DNA of 60,364 bases from an uncultured Lactobacillus sp. (GTDB lineage: Bacteria > Bacillota > Bacilli > Lactobacillales > Lactobacillaceae). The notes under the pieces are model-generated. The model did not search any database, was not told the origin of the DNA, and saw only the letters and a list, made by a program, of their open reading frames with translations. The translations under genes were made by a program, and so were the position numbers. The stretch lies in NCBI RefSeq assembly GCF_910589175.1, contig NZ_CAJURR010000013.1, forward strand, positions 1 through 60,364. Direction: 5' to 3'. The number at the start of each line of letters is the position of its first letter. Position 1 is the first letter of the stretch. Shown here piece after piece: positions 36,299-44,933 of this stretch.

Positions 36299-36858
36299 TG
36301 ATAATCGTAATTTTAATCTTAGCAGCAATTTTATTTATTTACTTCAACGTCATCCCTGGTAAAGGACATACTATAATCTCCTGGCTTTCTTTAACTGTTA
36401 CATCACTTTGTATTCTGGGGATTGTTGCACATGACTATAATCACTGGGGAATGAAGACTGAGACACAAATAAGTAAACAAAGTCTCGTCTCAAGTGCTAA
36501 TCCCAATCTTCCCCTTCTACTTTATCAACCTCTAGGTAATGGTACAGAAAAAGTATACTTATATAAAACTAACAATGAACAAAAAAAGCCAAAGGCTATT
36601 AAACTTGATAAAGTATCGACCGAAATTAAATATAGCGCGCAAGCCAATCTTCAAATAGAAACCACTCGATATGTTTACCGAGATAATTTTAGTCGAATTA
36701 TGTTTGGAGTCTTTAGTCATAATAATGAACTCAAACAGAGAAAATATATTTTTACCATTCCATCAAGCTGGAAAGTAATTTCAACTAAAGATATGAAAAA
36801 ATTACAAAAGCAACTAGAAGAAAAAATGCAGGTCCAAAAAGCTGCAGGCCTTCATTAA
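36298..36858 (+). CDS. DUF4811-type membrane-anchored protein coupled to the exporter
   Basis: The 186-residue protein has two N-terminal hydrophobic helices (about 1-18 and 26-42) and a soluble domain with QTQISKQSLVSS-like and LLLYQPLGNGTEKVYLYKT segments, ending in a charged helix. In lactobacilli a DUF4811 protein regularly follows a DHA2 exporter, as here, so it may be an accessory subunit. Function is not known. It overlaps the exporter stop by one base. Confidence 0.75.
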   Translation: MIIVILILAAILFIYFNVIPGKGHTIISWLSLTVTSLCILGIVAHDYNHWGMKTETQISKQSLVSSANPNLPLLLYQPLGNGTEKVYLYKTNNEQKKPKAIKLDKVSTEIKYSAQANLQIETTRYVYRDNFSRIMFGVFSHNNELKQRKYIFTIPSSWKVISTKDMKKLQKQLEEKMQVQKAAGLH

Positions 36859-36874
36859 TTTTTATCTATATCCT

Positions 36875-36908
36875 AAAAAAGAAACGTCTATACGGACGTT
36901 TCTTTTTT
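36875..36908. terminator. Bidirectional terminator
   Basis: Perfect 14-base arms (36875-36888, 36895-36908) with a 6-base loop and A/T runs at the ends. It serves the exporter operon and the convergent glycosyltransferase gene. Confidence 0.85.
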
Positions 36909-37696
36909 TACTTTCCTTTTCCATTTTCATAGGCAAGAATTTTACTTGCTAAGGAAAATTCTTTATCTAAGTCTTTTAAATAAAGATCATTTTCATTTTT
37001 ACCAACATTCTTATTAAACAAGCCCTGCGCTTGTGTATCAGGAATTCCTTCACGCATTTTTTCTATTTTTAAACTACATACTACCGTTGGTACATTTGAT
37101 AATACTTCGACTAATTTTAACCATAAATCATCTACTGTAATGTAGTGCTTAATATAATCTAAATTAAATAATAGCTTTTCATCTAATAGATGAGGTGGGT
37201 ATAAAACACTGCCAGCCCCCGTAGCTAATAATTTCATCGATGGCTGTTCATACTTTTGACTGCACCAATTCCAATCATCATATGCTTTAATCGATCCATC
37301 ATCATTAAAAGTTATTTCATGTGCTCTTCCCGTGACAATACATTTCGGAAATTTTAAGTACGTTTTATATAATTCTGATAGCATTTCTTTGTAGTAAATA
37401 ACATCATCATCTACTGTAACAATAATATCGTCAGGAAACTCTTGCATAGCATAGTAATATTTTTTATGCGGTTTTAGATCTAAGGGAACAAAGCGATATT
37501 CAATTCCCCTATCGCGTAATTCAAGAAGAGATGATGGAAGATGACTTTCTTTAATATCATCAGTCAGATAAACTAAAATTTTATCGGCTTTTTTAGTCTG
37601 ATTAAGCAAACTTTTAAGGCAAATAGATAGTGTATTCAACCTATCCCCATAGCTTGTCAAAGAAACAATTATCCGAGGATTCAATGCCTTTTTCAT
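36908..37696 (-). CDS. Glycosyltransferase-like protein (GT2-type fold)
   Basis: About 262 residues starting at MKKALNPRIIVSLTSYGDR; the ATG at 37696 is preferred because AAAGGG is 9 bases upstream, while the ATG three codons earlier sits on top of it. ILVYLTDD and the DDD motif in IVTVDDDVIYY (about 95-105) fit a nucleotide-sugar/metal site. WNWCSQ and the later DDLWLKL provide possible acceptor-site residues. No polysaccharide cluster surrounds it, so the acceptor is unknown. Confidence 0.7.
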   Translation of the reverse strand: MKKALNPRIIVSLTSYGDRLNTLSICLKSLLNQTKKADKILVYLTDDIKESHLPSSLLELRDRGIEYRFVPLDLKPHKKYYYAMQEFPDDIIVTVDDDVIYYKEMLSELYKTYLKFPKCIVTGRAHEITFNDDGSIKAYDDWNWCSQKYEQPSMKLLATGAGSVLYPPHLLDEKLLFNLDYIKHYITVDDLWLKLVEVLSNVPTVVCSLKIEKMREGIPDTQAQGLFNKNVGKNENDLYLKDLDKEFSLASKILAYENGKGK

Positions 37697-37809
37697 ACTG
37701 CTCATCCCTTTCAGTTTAATATTATTAATAATTATCTCTTGATAGCGTTTTATAATAAATTAATATGCTCATTATTTACTATTTTTAAGACCCAATTTAT
37801 AAACAAAAC

Positions 37810-37840
37810 AAAAAAGCTACAATCATTTCTGATTGTAGCT
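37810..37840 (-). terminator. Intrinsic terminator downstream of fic
   Basis: A perfect 11-bp stem (37815-37825 with 37830-37840, 4-base loop) is followed on the minus strand by a T-run (37810-37815). It lies about 140 bases after the fic stop. The bases between (37841-37980) hold no gene that I can see. Confidence 0.7.
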
Positions 37841-37980
37841 CAACATGATCTTAATGAAGAAAAATAAATTGTTACACTTCTTAAAGGAGAAGTTTTCGGA
37901 TCAGTCATCTATATCTTAGTCCATTTTTCTTCCATTGTTAAATCCAAATCTTTAATATAACAAATATCGGTTCAAGTTAT

Positions 37981-38568
37981 CTAATGAGCAACTTTCTTTG
38001 CTTTAGCATTAACTCTAATTAGACTAGCAATTTGATCAATATCTGCATTATTTTGGGCAATAATCAGGTCTTTGTTTGAACGTGGATAATCAATCACTTG
38101 ACCATGATTGGCAGCAAAAGCTTGTAAAAATAATTTACTGCTTCTCCCATTTCCCTCTCTAAAGGGATGAAGATAATTTAATCTATCCAGTAAAAAAGCA
38201 TAGTCAACATTTGCAAGTTCTTTTTTAGAAGACAATTGTTGTATCTTTTCGTCTATTTCTTCAATTCCAAAATTAATACGAGAATACTCTAAAAACTCTG
38301 TCTCTCCTTTAACTAATTCATAATCTCTAATTTGACCAGCCCAATCGTAAAGCCAACCAAACATAATTTTATGAATTTTTTTCAAATCTTCAACACTAGT
38401 GATTTTCTTATTCTTTCTCAAAAAAGCCACGGCCCGAATTCCTGAGCCTAAGTATTCTTTTTGTGCTAATTCTGCCGCATCAGTAATATTGAGCTTATTT
38501 TTAAGCGTACCATTTGGGTAAAGAAATTTTTGACGATACCATTCAGAATCCTTTTCGGCCTCATTCAT
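37981..38568 (-). CDS. Fic-domain protein (probable toxin)
   Basis: The start is placed at MNEAEKDSEWYRQKF (38568), overlapping the upstream gene's stop by 8 bases; an open frame extends 22 codons further but inside that gene. The 195-residue protein has the Fic motif HPFREGNGRSSK (134-145), with Lys replacing the last Arg of HxFx(D/E)GNGRxxR. Fic enzymes usually AMPylate target proteins. The toxin has no (S/T)xxxE(G/N) inhibitory motif of its own, so inhibition would come from the partner. The paired layout suggests a toxin-antitoxin or regulated modification system. Confidence 0.85.
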   Translation of the reverse strand: MNEAEKDSEWYRQKFLYPNGTLKNKLNITDAAELAQKEYLGSGIRAVAFLRKNKKITSVEDLKKIHKIMFGWLYDWAGQIRDYELVKGETEFLEYSRINFGIEEIDEKIQQLSSKKELANVDYAFLLDRLNYLHPFREGNGRSSKLFLQAFAANHGQVIDYPRSNKDLIIAQNNADIDQIASLIRVNAKAKKVAH

Positions 38569-38980
38569 TTTCTTCACCCCAAATCCGATCAATTTCACTT
38601 TTAATCTCCTTAGATGGATTAATCGCCTCATCAAGTAGCATTAAAATATCCTCTTCATCTGGTTGCCAACCCTCTAAGTGTTCACTTTCTACAACAAATC
38701 TAATTTGTTCATACATTTCTGGATCTTCAATATAAATGCCTTGAATCATTTGATTAGTGTCATTAATTTTCAAAGAATAAACTGGATCAAGTAATTCCAG
38801 TAAATCTCCTGGTCGCATATTTAAAGATGACGATAATGCCGATAAAATTGTACTTGACCAATTATCTGGATTCTCATTAAGTGCATCTTCTAAATCTTTT
38901 TCCATTAAAGAATTACTTTGTGAAATATCCTTTAAGGTTAAATGATGATTTGTAAGTAAAATTGATATTTTTGATAACAT
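38561..38980 (-). CDS. Probable antitoxin/regulator of the Fic protein (XRE-like HTH)
   Basis: The 139-residue protein has an N-terminal helical segment resembling an XRE helix-turn-helix (LTLKDISQSNSLMEKDLEDAL and SSLNMRPGDLLELL), then a small domain, then an acidic C-terminus. Residues 99-104 read SEHLEG, matching the (S/T)xxxE(G/N) motif by which class I antitoxins block the ATP site of Fic enzymes. The pattern is short and could be chance. It lies directly upstream of and overlaps fic by 8 bases, the order expected for antitoxin-toxin pairs. Confidence 0.65.
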   Translation of the reverse strand: MLSKISILLTNHHLTLKDISQSNSLMEKDLEDALNENPDNWSSTILSALSSSLNMRPGDLLELLDPVYSLKINDTNQMIQGIYIEDPEMYEQIRFVVESEHLEGWQPDEEDILMLLDEAINPSKEIKSEIDRIWGEENE

Positions 38981-39058
38981 AATTGCCCTCGTTCATTTTT
39001 ACCTTACTATATTTATATATTTTAAATCAAAATTGGATTTTTCACTAAAGAATTACAT

Positions 39059-39103
39059 AAAAAAATAGAGAATTAGCACCTTTAGAATTCCTAATTCTCT
39101 ATT
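39059..39103 (-). terminator. Intrinsic terminator after glmS
   Basis: Perfect 13-base arms (39064-39076 with 39091-39103) form a stem with a 14-base loop. On the minus strand a T-run (39065-39059) follows. It lies 22 bases beyond the glmS stop. Confidence 0.8.
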
Positions 39104-39125
39104 TTAATAATTAATCTAAATTCTA

Positions 39126-40937
39126 TTATTCAACTGTAACACTCTTAGCCAAGTTACGTGGCTTATCTACATCAAGGCCCTTATCTTTTGATGCATAATA
39201 TGCAAGAAGTTGAGCTGGCACAACAGTTAATAGAGCAGACATATAATAGTTAATTTCTGGTAAAACTATATTGTCGCCTTCTCTAGCAAAGTCTTTACCA
39301 GCTATAGTAACAACGTTAGCACCTCTAGAGACAACTTCTTGAATATTTCCCCGAGTTAAATCAGCCGTTGCAGGATCATTAATTAAGGCAATTACTGGGG
39401 TATCTTTTTCGATAAGAGAAATAGTACCATGTTTTAATTCCGCTGCTGCAAAGCCTTCAGTTTGAATATATGAAACTTCTTTAAGCTTTAATGCGCCTTC
39501 TAAAGCTACTGCATAATCAATTCCGCGTCCAATATAGAAAGCATTTCGAGACTTAATTAAGTACTTATCAGCAATTTCTTTTAGACTTTCTTTACTGTCA
39601 ACAAGTTGCTGCATCCCCTCTGCTGCAATAGCTAAATCATGCTTTAAATTCCAATCTTTAGCTTCTGCTTTATTAAGTGCTTCACCCAGTGCCTTAGCTA
39701 GGATTGCTTGAACAGCAATTTGGGCAGTATATGCCTTAGTAGATGCAACTGCAATTTCAGGACCAGCTTCTAAAAGCATAGTGTAGTCTGCTTCTCTTGA
39801 TAAGGTTGAACCTTCTACATTAGTAATTGTTAAACTTGGAATATTACGCTTATTAACTTCTTTCAAAACAACACGAGAATCAGCTGTTTCTCCTGATTGA
39901 GTTAAGAAAATAAAGAATGGGTTCTTACTCATCATTGGGAAGTGGTAACCTGCTTCTGAGGCCAAACCTACTTCAGTTGGAATTCCAGTATAATGCTCTA
40001 ACATTGTCTTACCGACTAAACCAGCATGATAGCTCGTTCCGGCAGCATAAATATAAATACGATCTGCTTTTGAAATAGAATCAATAATTTTTGGATCAAC
40101 CTTAACATCATCGTTTTCATCAAAATAAGTTTGAGAAATTTTACGCATTACGCTTGGTTGTTCATCAATTTCTTTAAGCATGTAAAATTCGTAAGTTCCC
40201 TTTGAAGCTGCATTAGGATCAATATCTAATACATGGGGCTTACGTTCAACTTTTTTACCATCAACAGTTTCGATTGTGTAAGAATCTTTAGTAATGTCAC
40301 CAACATCACCATCTTGTAAATCAACAAAAGTTTTGGTTTGATCTAAAACAGAAATTGCATCAGAAGCAATAATATTGAAACCATCACCAAGACCTAACAT
40401 CATTGGTGACTTATTTTTAGCAATAAAAACATGCTCTGGTTCAGTATTATCAACTAAAAGGAAGGCATATGAACCCTTAACTAATTTCAAAGCTTCTTTA
40501 AATGCAGAAAAGCCATCTAAATTCTTCTCACGAGCAATCTTACTAATTAATTGGACAACCACTTCAGTATCAGTATTAGAATGGAATTTTACTCCTTGTA
40601 AGTATTTTTCTTTTAATTCGGCATAATTTTCAATAACCCCATTATGAACTAGGTAAAAACGCTTAGTTTCGTCAAAGTGAGGGTGAGCATTATCAACTGT
40701 TGGCTTACCATGTGTAGCCCAACGAGTATGACCAATTCCTACTAATCCTTGTTCATCAGGAGTTAATTTTTCTTTTAGGTTAGAAATTCTACCTACTGCT
40801 TTAGTTAGGTATTCGTTTCCATTTAAGTCATTTAAATAAATACCTGCAGAATCGTAACCACGATATTCTAAGTTAGTTAAGCCATTTAAAATAATATCTC
40901 TTGCAGGTTTTCCAACAACACCAACAATTCCACACAT
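39126..40937 (-). CDS. glmS: Glutamine-fructose-6-phosphate aminotransferase
   Basis: GlmS makes glucosamine-6-phosphate from fructose-6-phosphate and glutamine, the entry to peptidoglycan precursors. The 603-residue protein has the N-terminal class II amidotransferase domain with nucleophile Cys2 (MCGIVGVVG), GHTRWATHG (about 71-79), and two SIS domains with the YAAGTSYHA and SQSGET loops, ending in KSVTVE. It is monocistronic. The leader of about 60 nt is too short for a glmS ribozyme, so control must be by other means. Confidence 0.97.
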   Translation of the reverse strand: MCGIVGVVGKPARDIILNGLTNLEYRGYDSAGIYLNDLNGNEYLTKAVGRISNLKEKLTPDEQGLVGIGHTRWATHGKPTVDNAHPHFDETKRFYLVHNGVIENYAELKEKYLQGVKFHSNTDTEVVVQLISKIAREKNLDGFSAFKEALKLVKGSYAFLLVDNTEPEHVFIAKNKSPMMLGLGDGFNIIASDAISVLDQTKTFVDLQDGDVGDITKDSYTIETVDGKKVERKPHVLDIDPNAASKGTYEFYMLKEIDEQPSVMRKISQTYFDENDDVKVDPKIIDSISKADRIYIYAAGTSYHAGLVGKTMLEHYTGIPTEVGLASEAGYHFPMMSKNPFFIFLTQSGETADSRVVLKEVNKRNIPSLTITNVEGSTLSREADYTMLLEAGPEIAVASTKAYTAQIAVQAILAKALGEALNKAEAKDWNLKHDLAIAAEGMQQLVDSKESLKEIADKYLIKSRNAFYIGRGIDYAVALEGALKLKEVSYIQTEGFAAAELKHGTISLIEKDTPVIALINDPATADLTRGNIQEVVSRGANVVTIAGKDFAREGDNIVLPEINYYMSALLTVVPAQLLAYYASKDKGLDVDKPRNLAKSVTVE

Positions 40938-41006
40938 AAGTTTTCTCCTTTTGGTATAGTTCCTTTAATTAAAATGGACTATAGTTATTTTGCTGTTATA
41001 TTAGCA

Positions 41007-41064
41007 ATAATAACCCTATTAAATAAATTGGTCAAGATATTTTGTTTATAATTGGTCTATATCA
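41007..41064 (-). promoter_or_regulatory. glmS promoter with repeated GACCAAT elements
   Basis: On the minus strand TTGACC (41035-41030), a 17-base spacer and TATTAT (41012-41007) form a strong promoter. The plus-strand heptamer ATTGGTC occurs at 41027-41033, over the -35, and at 41051-41057, 24 bases away; the second belongs to TGGTCTATATCA (41053-41064), which differs at two places from the GntR/DasR-NagR type site TGGTCTAGACCA. A related ttggtatag lies in the leader (40951-40959). These may bind an amino-sugar-responsive regulator. Confidence 0.5.
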
Positions 41065-41082
41065 AAAAATAAAAAATTGCAC

Positions 41083-41109
41083 AAAAAAAGACGCCCTATA
41101 CGGAGCGTC
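41083..41109 (-). terminator. Intrinsic terminator after tRNA-Arg
   Basis: The hairpin at 41090-41109 has a GACGC/GCGTC core plus inner GC pairs. On the minus strand seven T residues follow (41089-41083). It begins 7 bases after the tRNA 3' end. Confidence 0.75.
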
Positions 41110-41116
41110 ATATCAG

Positions 41117-41190
41117 TGATTTGGGTGAGATTCGAACTCACGACCCACGGTTTAGAAGACCGTTGCTCTATCCAGCTGAGCTACCAAACC
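41117..41190 (-). tRNA. tRNA-Arg (anticodon TCT)
   Basis: The minus strand folds as a cloverleaf of 74 nt: acceptor GGTTTGG/CCAAATC, D arm GCTC/GAGC, anticodon stem ACGGT/ACCGT with loop CTTCTAA giving anticodon TCT (reads AGA and AGG), T arm GTGAG/CTCAC with loop TTCGAAT, and discriminator A. CCA is not encoded, so it must be added after transcription. It stands alone with its own terminator. Confidence 0.95.
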
Positions 41191-41303
41191 AATTCCTTAA
41201 CAGAACATATTCTAGTATAGGGAAAAGGGACTTATATGTCAATTACTTTTTTGAATTTTTTTGATTTTAATTTAAATTTTTATCTATCCCCCCTTTGGGG
41301 ATA

Positions 41304-41340
41304 TAAAAATAAGGAATAGCGAGTGATATTTGCCATTCCT
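41304..41340 (-). terminator. Intrinsic terminator after the HAD phosphatase gene
   Basis: Arms 41312-41320 and 41332-41340 pair over 9 bases with one imperfect pair, and a T-rich tract follows on the minus strand. Confidence 0.6.
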
Positions 41341-41346
41341 ATTCCT

Positions 41347-42117
41347 CTAAATCAACTTATAATGCTTACAGGCATTAAAGATGCCATCCGCATCAATATC
41401 ACTAGTTACATAGTCAGCAATAGCCTTTACTTGCTCTTCGCTGTTTCCCATTGCAACTCCAATTTTAACAGCTTTTAACATTTCTAGATCGTTTTCCCCA
41501 TCACCAAAAGCCATTGAGTCTGCTAAAGTTTGACCTTGTAGTTCTAGATACTTTTCAATACCAGCTAATTTACCACCATCTTTTGAAATGATATCTACTG
41601 CATATTCATTCCACCAACTTAATTTACAATTAGGTAAATCATCCACTAAATTCTTTAATTTTTCTCGATCTCCATATGCAATAAATTGATAGACTTTTTC
41701 TCCGTGATATTCACCAATAGGTGCAACTTTACTTGAAACAGCTTTTTGAGCAGCTACCACCTCATCAGTTACAAAATTAATATACGGGCCCTCTTTACCG
41801 ATCGTAGTAATTGGAACAGTTTTTTCTTTGATTAATTGGACCATTTTTTCAGTATTCTTCTCATCAATTGGATTACCAAAAATTTCTTTTCCATTTTCAT
41901 CTAAACAAAGTTGACCATTCATCGTTAAATAACCGTCAAATTTCAAATCTTTGACTGGCAATTTTTTCAATTGACTCATATCACGACCCGTAGCTAGCAC
42001 TAATTTATAGCCATTTTCATGTAAAAGCTTGAGTGCCTTCCTAGTACTTTCTGGAACGCTGGCAGTTTTATGAGAAACTAATGTCCCATCCACATCAAAA
42101 AATATTGTTTTTACCAA
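41347..42117 (-). CDS. Cof-type HAD phosphatase (type IIB cap)
   Basis: The 256-residue hydrolase has the four HAD motifs: FFDVDGTLV (6-14) with the nucleophile aspartate, LATGRD (about 40-45), a conserved lysine in KDGGKLAGIEKYL and MAFGDGENDLEML (about 207-219). The cap between about 85 and 185 places it in the Cof subfamily, which acts on sugar phosphates or related metabolites. The substrate cannot be told from sequence. It lies alone between pepN and the tRNA. Confidence 0.92.
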   Translation of the reverse strand: MVKTIFFDVDGTLVSHKTASVPESTRKALKLLHENGYKLVLATGRDMSQLKKLPVKDLKFDGYLTMNGQLCLDENGKEIFGNPIDEKNTEKMVQLIKEKTVPITTIGKEGPYINFVTDEVVAAQKAVSSKVAPIGEYHGEKVYQFIAYGDREKLKNLVDDLPNCKLSWWNEYAVDIISKDGGKLAGIEKYLELQGQTLADSMAFGDGENDLEMLKAVKIGVAMGNSEEQVKAIADYVTSDIDADGIFNACKHYKLI

Positions 42118-42147
42118 ATCCTGTCACCTCTATCTTTTTAATTATAT

Positions 42148-42178
42148 CAAAAATGCGCTTTCAAGACTGAAAGCGCAT
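42148..42178 (-). terminator. Intrinsic terminator after pepN
   Basis: A perfect 11-bp stem (42153-42163 with 42168-42178, loop of four) is followed on the minus strand by T5. It lies 26 bases past the pepN stop. Confidence 0.85.
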
Positions 42179-42203
42179 CTTTTAATTATTTATTTTTCAA
42201 ATT

Positions 42204-44738
42204 TTAGTCAACAGCTTTAGCAATTGCAGTATTAACAGCAGCCTGTTCTTTCTTAACTAAGCTAACCTTAGTTTCAATTACCTTAGTATCCATCTTAATT
42301 TCACGAGTTAAGCCTGGAGTATTGATCTTTGGTTCAAAGAAGTCTTTGAATTGATTCAATCTTTCTTCAGTATGGAAAATATTTGCAGTTACAGTAATAA
42401 AGGTTGCAAATTCCATATCTCCACCTACAGTTGCTTCAAGCCATGGCCATTCTAATCTAATCCAGTTCCAAGCTTGTTCTTGACCAAATGGATTGGCTAA
42501 AACATTACGGTACCATGCACGTAAGTCTTGTGGCTTAATAACTTCAGAATTTTCAAAGTCATCAACAATTGCATCAATGATTTCAGGCATTTTAGTTGAA
42601 GTGATACCGGCACATAAGTCTTGCTTCAAACTTGCGTCAGAAGTTTCTTGATACTTCTTAAGAAGTTTATCAAATAGAGTCATGTTACCAAAGTTCTTAA
42701 CTTCGTTAACCAAAACAGCACTTCTAATATCAGCTGAAATACCTTCTAGATTATCAGAATTTTCTGAATAAATAGTGTGTAGACCATTAATTGTCTCATC
42801 ATTATCCGCATATAGGGAAGCTGCAACAACATATGGTCTAGTTAAGTTATCGTCATTAGATTCACCAGCTTTTGGAAGTAATCCTAGACGCTTAACTTGT
42901 TTTTCAGAAAGCAAATTATAAAGCTTCTTTAGGTCTTTTTCTTCCTTAGAATCTGAAGTTACAAAATTACGTAAAGTAGTCATAATTCTGTATAAAGCAT
43001 TGTTTACAATTGGTGAAGTAGAATCTGCAAACTTAGGAAGAAGTGGAACAATGTCTGCATAAGACATGTGACCACCTTCAGCTAATAATCTGAAGTCTTG
43101 TAATAATTGCAATTTATCAACCGCATCTAATTCATCAATGTGGCTCAAAATATCATCAAGTAAGGTCTTATCATATTTAACAATGAAGTCTGAATTGTTG
43201 CCTACATTTAAACGGAATGGAACACCGTTGTCAGCAATTAAATCAGCATAGTCACCAACAACTAATTTTTCATCCTTCATAATCTTTGGAACAGCAGCAT
43301 AGTTTGAATTTAGTGGAATTTGCCACTTACGTCCTACTTCCTTACCTTCACCGATAAAGAATTGTTTTTGAGTTAAAACTAACTTACCATCTTCAACTTT
43401 TGCGTTTACTACTGGATAACCTGGTTGTTCAAGCCAAGAATGCATAATCGCACCAATGTCTAAGCCGCTTGCTTCTCCAAGAGCCTTCCATAAGTCATCC
43501 CCAGTTGCATTGCCATATTTATGAGCAGCAAAGTAGTTCTTCAAGCCTTCACGAAGAGCTTCATCTCCAAGTAAGGCACGAACCATTACTAACATTCTTG
43601 ATCCCTTTGCATAAACAATGGCTGAGTCAAATAAGGCATCAATTTCAGCTGGATCATTAACCATAACATGAACAGATTGAACACCGTCTGTTGCATCCCT
43701 TTGGAGAGCTGCTGGAACTTCTGAAGTTTGGAACATTTCCCAAATCTTCCAATTTGGTTCCAAGGCATCAATAGCTACATATTCCATCATATTAGCAAAA
43801 CTTTCGTTAAGCCATAGATTATCCCACCACTTCATAGTTACTAAGTCTCCAAACCATTGGTGAGCTAATTCATGGGCAATAACTGTAGCAACTAATTGCT
43901 TCATTTCTAATGAAGTATTATCCGGATCAAGCAATAAGTATGCTTCACGATAAGTTACACAACCCCAGTTTTCCATCGCACCAGCTGAAAAGTCGGGAAG
44001 TGCTACTTGATATGAATGCTCTAATGGATATGGAGTTTCATAGAAATCTTCAAAGAATTCAATTGAACGCTTTGCAATGTCTAAGGCAAAATCTAATTCT
44101 TTTGCTTGGTGAGCTCTTGTAGCAAAAACACCAATTTCAACGCCAGATTTTGTCTTAGTCAATTTTCTTTGCATATCACCGAAGACAAAAGCAACCAAAT
44201 AACTAGACATACGTAGAGTTGGTTTAAAGTAGTGAACACCATCTTTAAGCTTCTCTTCTGGTTGGTTAGAAATAATACTTTCACCGGGTTTTTCATCAAA
44301 CTTAATTGCAAGTGCAAAAGTAGCTTTTGCTTCTGGTTCATCAACACATGGGAAGGCTTGACGAGCAAAGGTGGTTTCAAATTGTGTACCAATTAATTGC
44401 TTCTTTTCACCATCAACTTCGTAGTAAGAAGGATAAATTCCCATCATTGTATCAGTCAACTTACCTTCGAAGTCAACTTCAATTTTCATCTTACCTACTT
44501 TTCCAGCTTCAATATTAATTACTTCATCTTTATCGTTGTAATTAAAATCAGCCTTCTTTTGATCTACTCTAACAGAGGTAATCTTTAAGTACTTTTGATT
44601 TAGTTTAACTAATTCTTCTTGTGCTTCACCGATTACAACAGTCTTACCATGAAATCTCTTCTTTTCACGACTAATATCTAAATAGATATCATAATGTTCC
44701 GGATGGAAAGTTTCATAAAAGCGTTTAACTTCTGCCAT
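42204..44738 (-). CDS. pepN: Aminopeptidase N (M1 family)
   Basis: This 844-residue zinc metallopeptidase removes N-terminal residues from peptides in the cytoplasm and is a main lactobacillal enzyme for casein-derived peptides. The exopeptidase motif GAMENWG lies near 253-259 and the zinc site HELAHQWFGD with the distal glutamate in NESFANMMEY near 290-325. A C-terminal ERAP1-like helical domain completes it. Length matches lactic acid bacterial PepN (about 844). The ribosome site GGAGG lies 8 bases upstream. It is monocistronic, with its own terminator. Confidence 0.97.
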   Translation of the reverse strand: MAEVKRFYETFHPEHYDIYLDISREKKRFHGKTVVIGEAQEELVKLNQKYLKITSVRVDQKKADFNYNDKDEVINIEAGKVGKMKIEVDFEGKLTDTMMGIYPSYYEVDGEKKQLIGTQFETTFARQAFPCVDEPEAKATFALAIKFDEKPGESIISNQPEEKLKDGVHYFKPTLRMSSYLVAFVFGDMQRKLTKTKSGVEIGVFATRAHQAKELDFALDIAKRSIEFFEDFYETPYPLEHSYQVALPDFSAGAMENWGCVTYREAYLLLDPDNTSLEMKQLVATVIAHELAHQWFGDLVTMKWWDNLWLNESFANMMEYVAIDALEPNWKIWEMFQTSEVPAALQRDATDGVQSVHVMVNDPAEIDALFDSAIVYAKGSRMLVMVRALLGDEALREGLKNYFAAHKYGNATGDDLWKALGEASGLDIGAIMHSWLEQPGYPVVNAKVEDGKLVLTQKQFFIGEGKEVGRKWQIPLNSNYAAVPKIMKDEKLVVGDYADLIADNGVPFRLNVGNNSDFIVKYDKTLLDDILSHIDELDAVDKLQLLQDFRLLAEGGHMSYADIVPLLPKFADSTSPIVNNALYRIMTTLRNFVTSDSKEEKDLKKLYNLLSEKQVKRLGLLPKAGESNDDNLTRPYVVAASLYADNDETINGLHTIYSENSDNLEGISADIRSAVLVNEVKNFGNMTLFDKLLKKYQETSDASLKQDLCAGITSTKMPEIIDAIVDDFENSEVIKPQDLRAWYRNVLANPFGQEQAWNWIRLEWPWLEATVGGDMEFATFITVTANIFHTEERLNQFKDFFEPKINTPGLTREIKMDTKVIETKVSLVKKEQAAVNTAIAKAVD

Positions 44739-44843
44739 ATTTGGACCTCCAATATTTTAACTTCTCAACTATTTATTATAAGAAATTAAAATCCTACTTA
44801 CCAGTTTTTGAATTAAAAACAATTTAGTTCTCTTTATTAAAAT

Positions 44844-44889
44844 CTAAATAATAAGAAAAAATTAAGTTGAATTTTTTCTTATTATTTAG
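44844..44889. repeat. 46-base perfect palindrome upstream of the Tim44-like genes
   Basis: Two exactly complementary 20-base arms (44844-44863 and 44870-44889) surround the 6-base spacer AAGTTG. The arms are almost entirely A and T, with a C and a G at the tips. It sits in the divergent region between pepN and the first Tim44-like gene, 45 bases upstream of the latter's start. It could be an operator, a transcript-stabilising hairpin, or a terminator of unknown RNA. Confidence 0.85.
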
Positions 44890-44933
44890 TTAAATCATAA
44901 ATAACACATATAATTCATTTCAGGAGAAAAGTT

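Noticed and set aside
40938..41006. glmS ribozyme upstream of glmS
   Set aside because: The leader is about 60 nt and lacks the ribozyme core, which needs well over 100 nt.
41282..41303. C-run/G-run hairpin (cccccc...gggg) near the tRNA
   Set aside because: The stem is short, there is no T-run in the right place, and the nearby 41304-41340 hairpin explains termination better.
42204..44738. Several open frames of 60-77 codons on both strands within pepN
   Set aside because: They lie wholly inside the well-supported pepN gene, lack ribosome sites and encode low-complexity residues typical of shadow frames.
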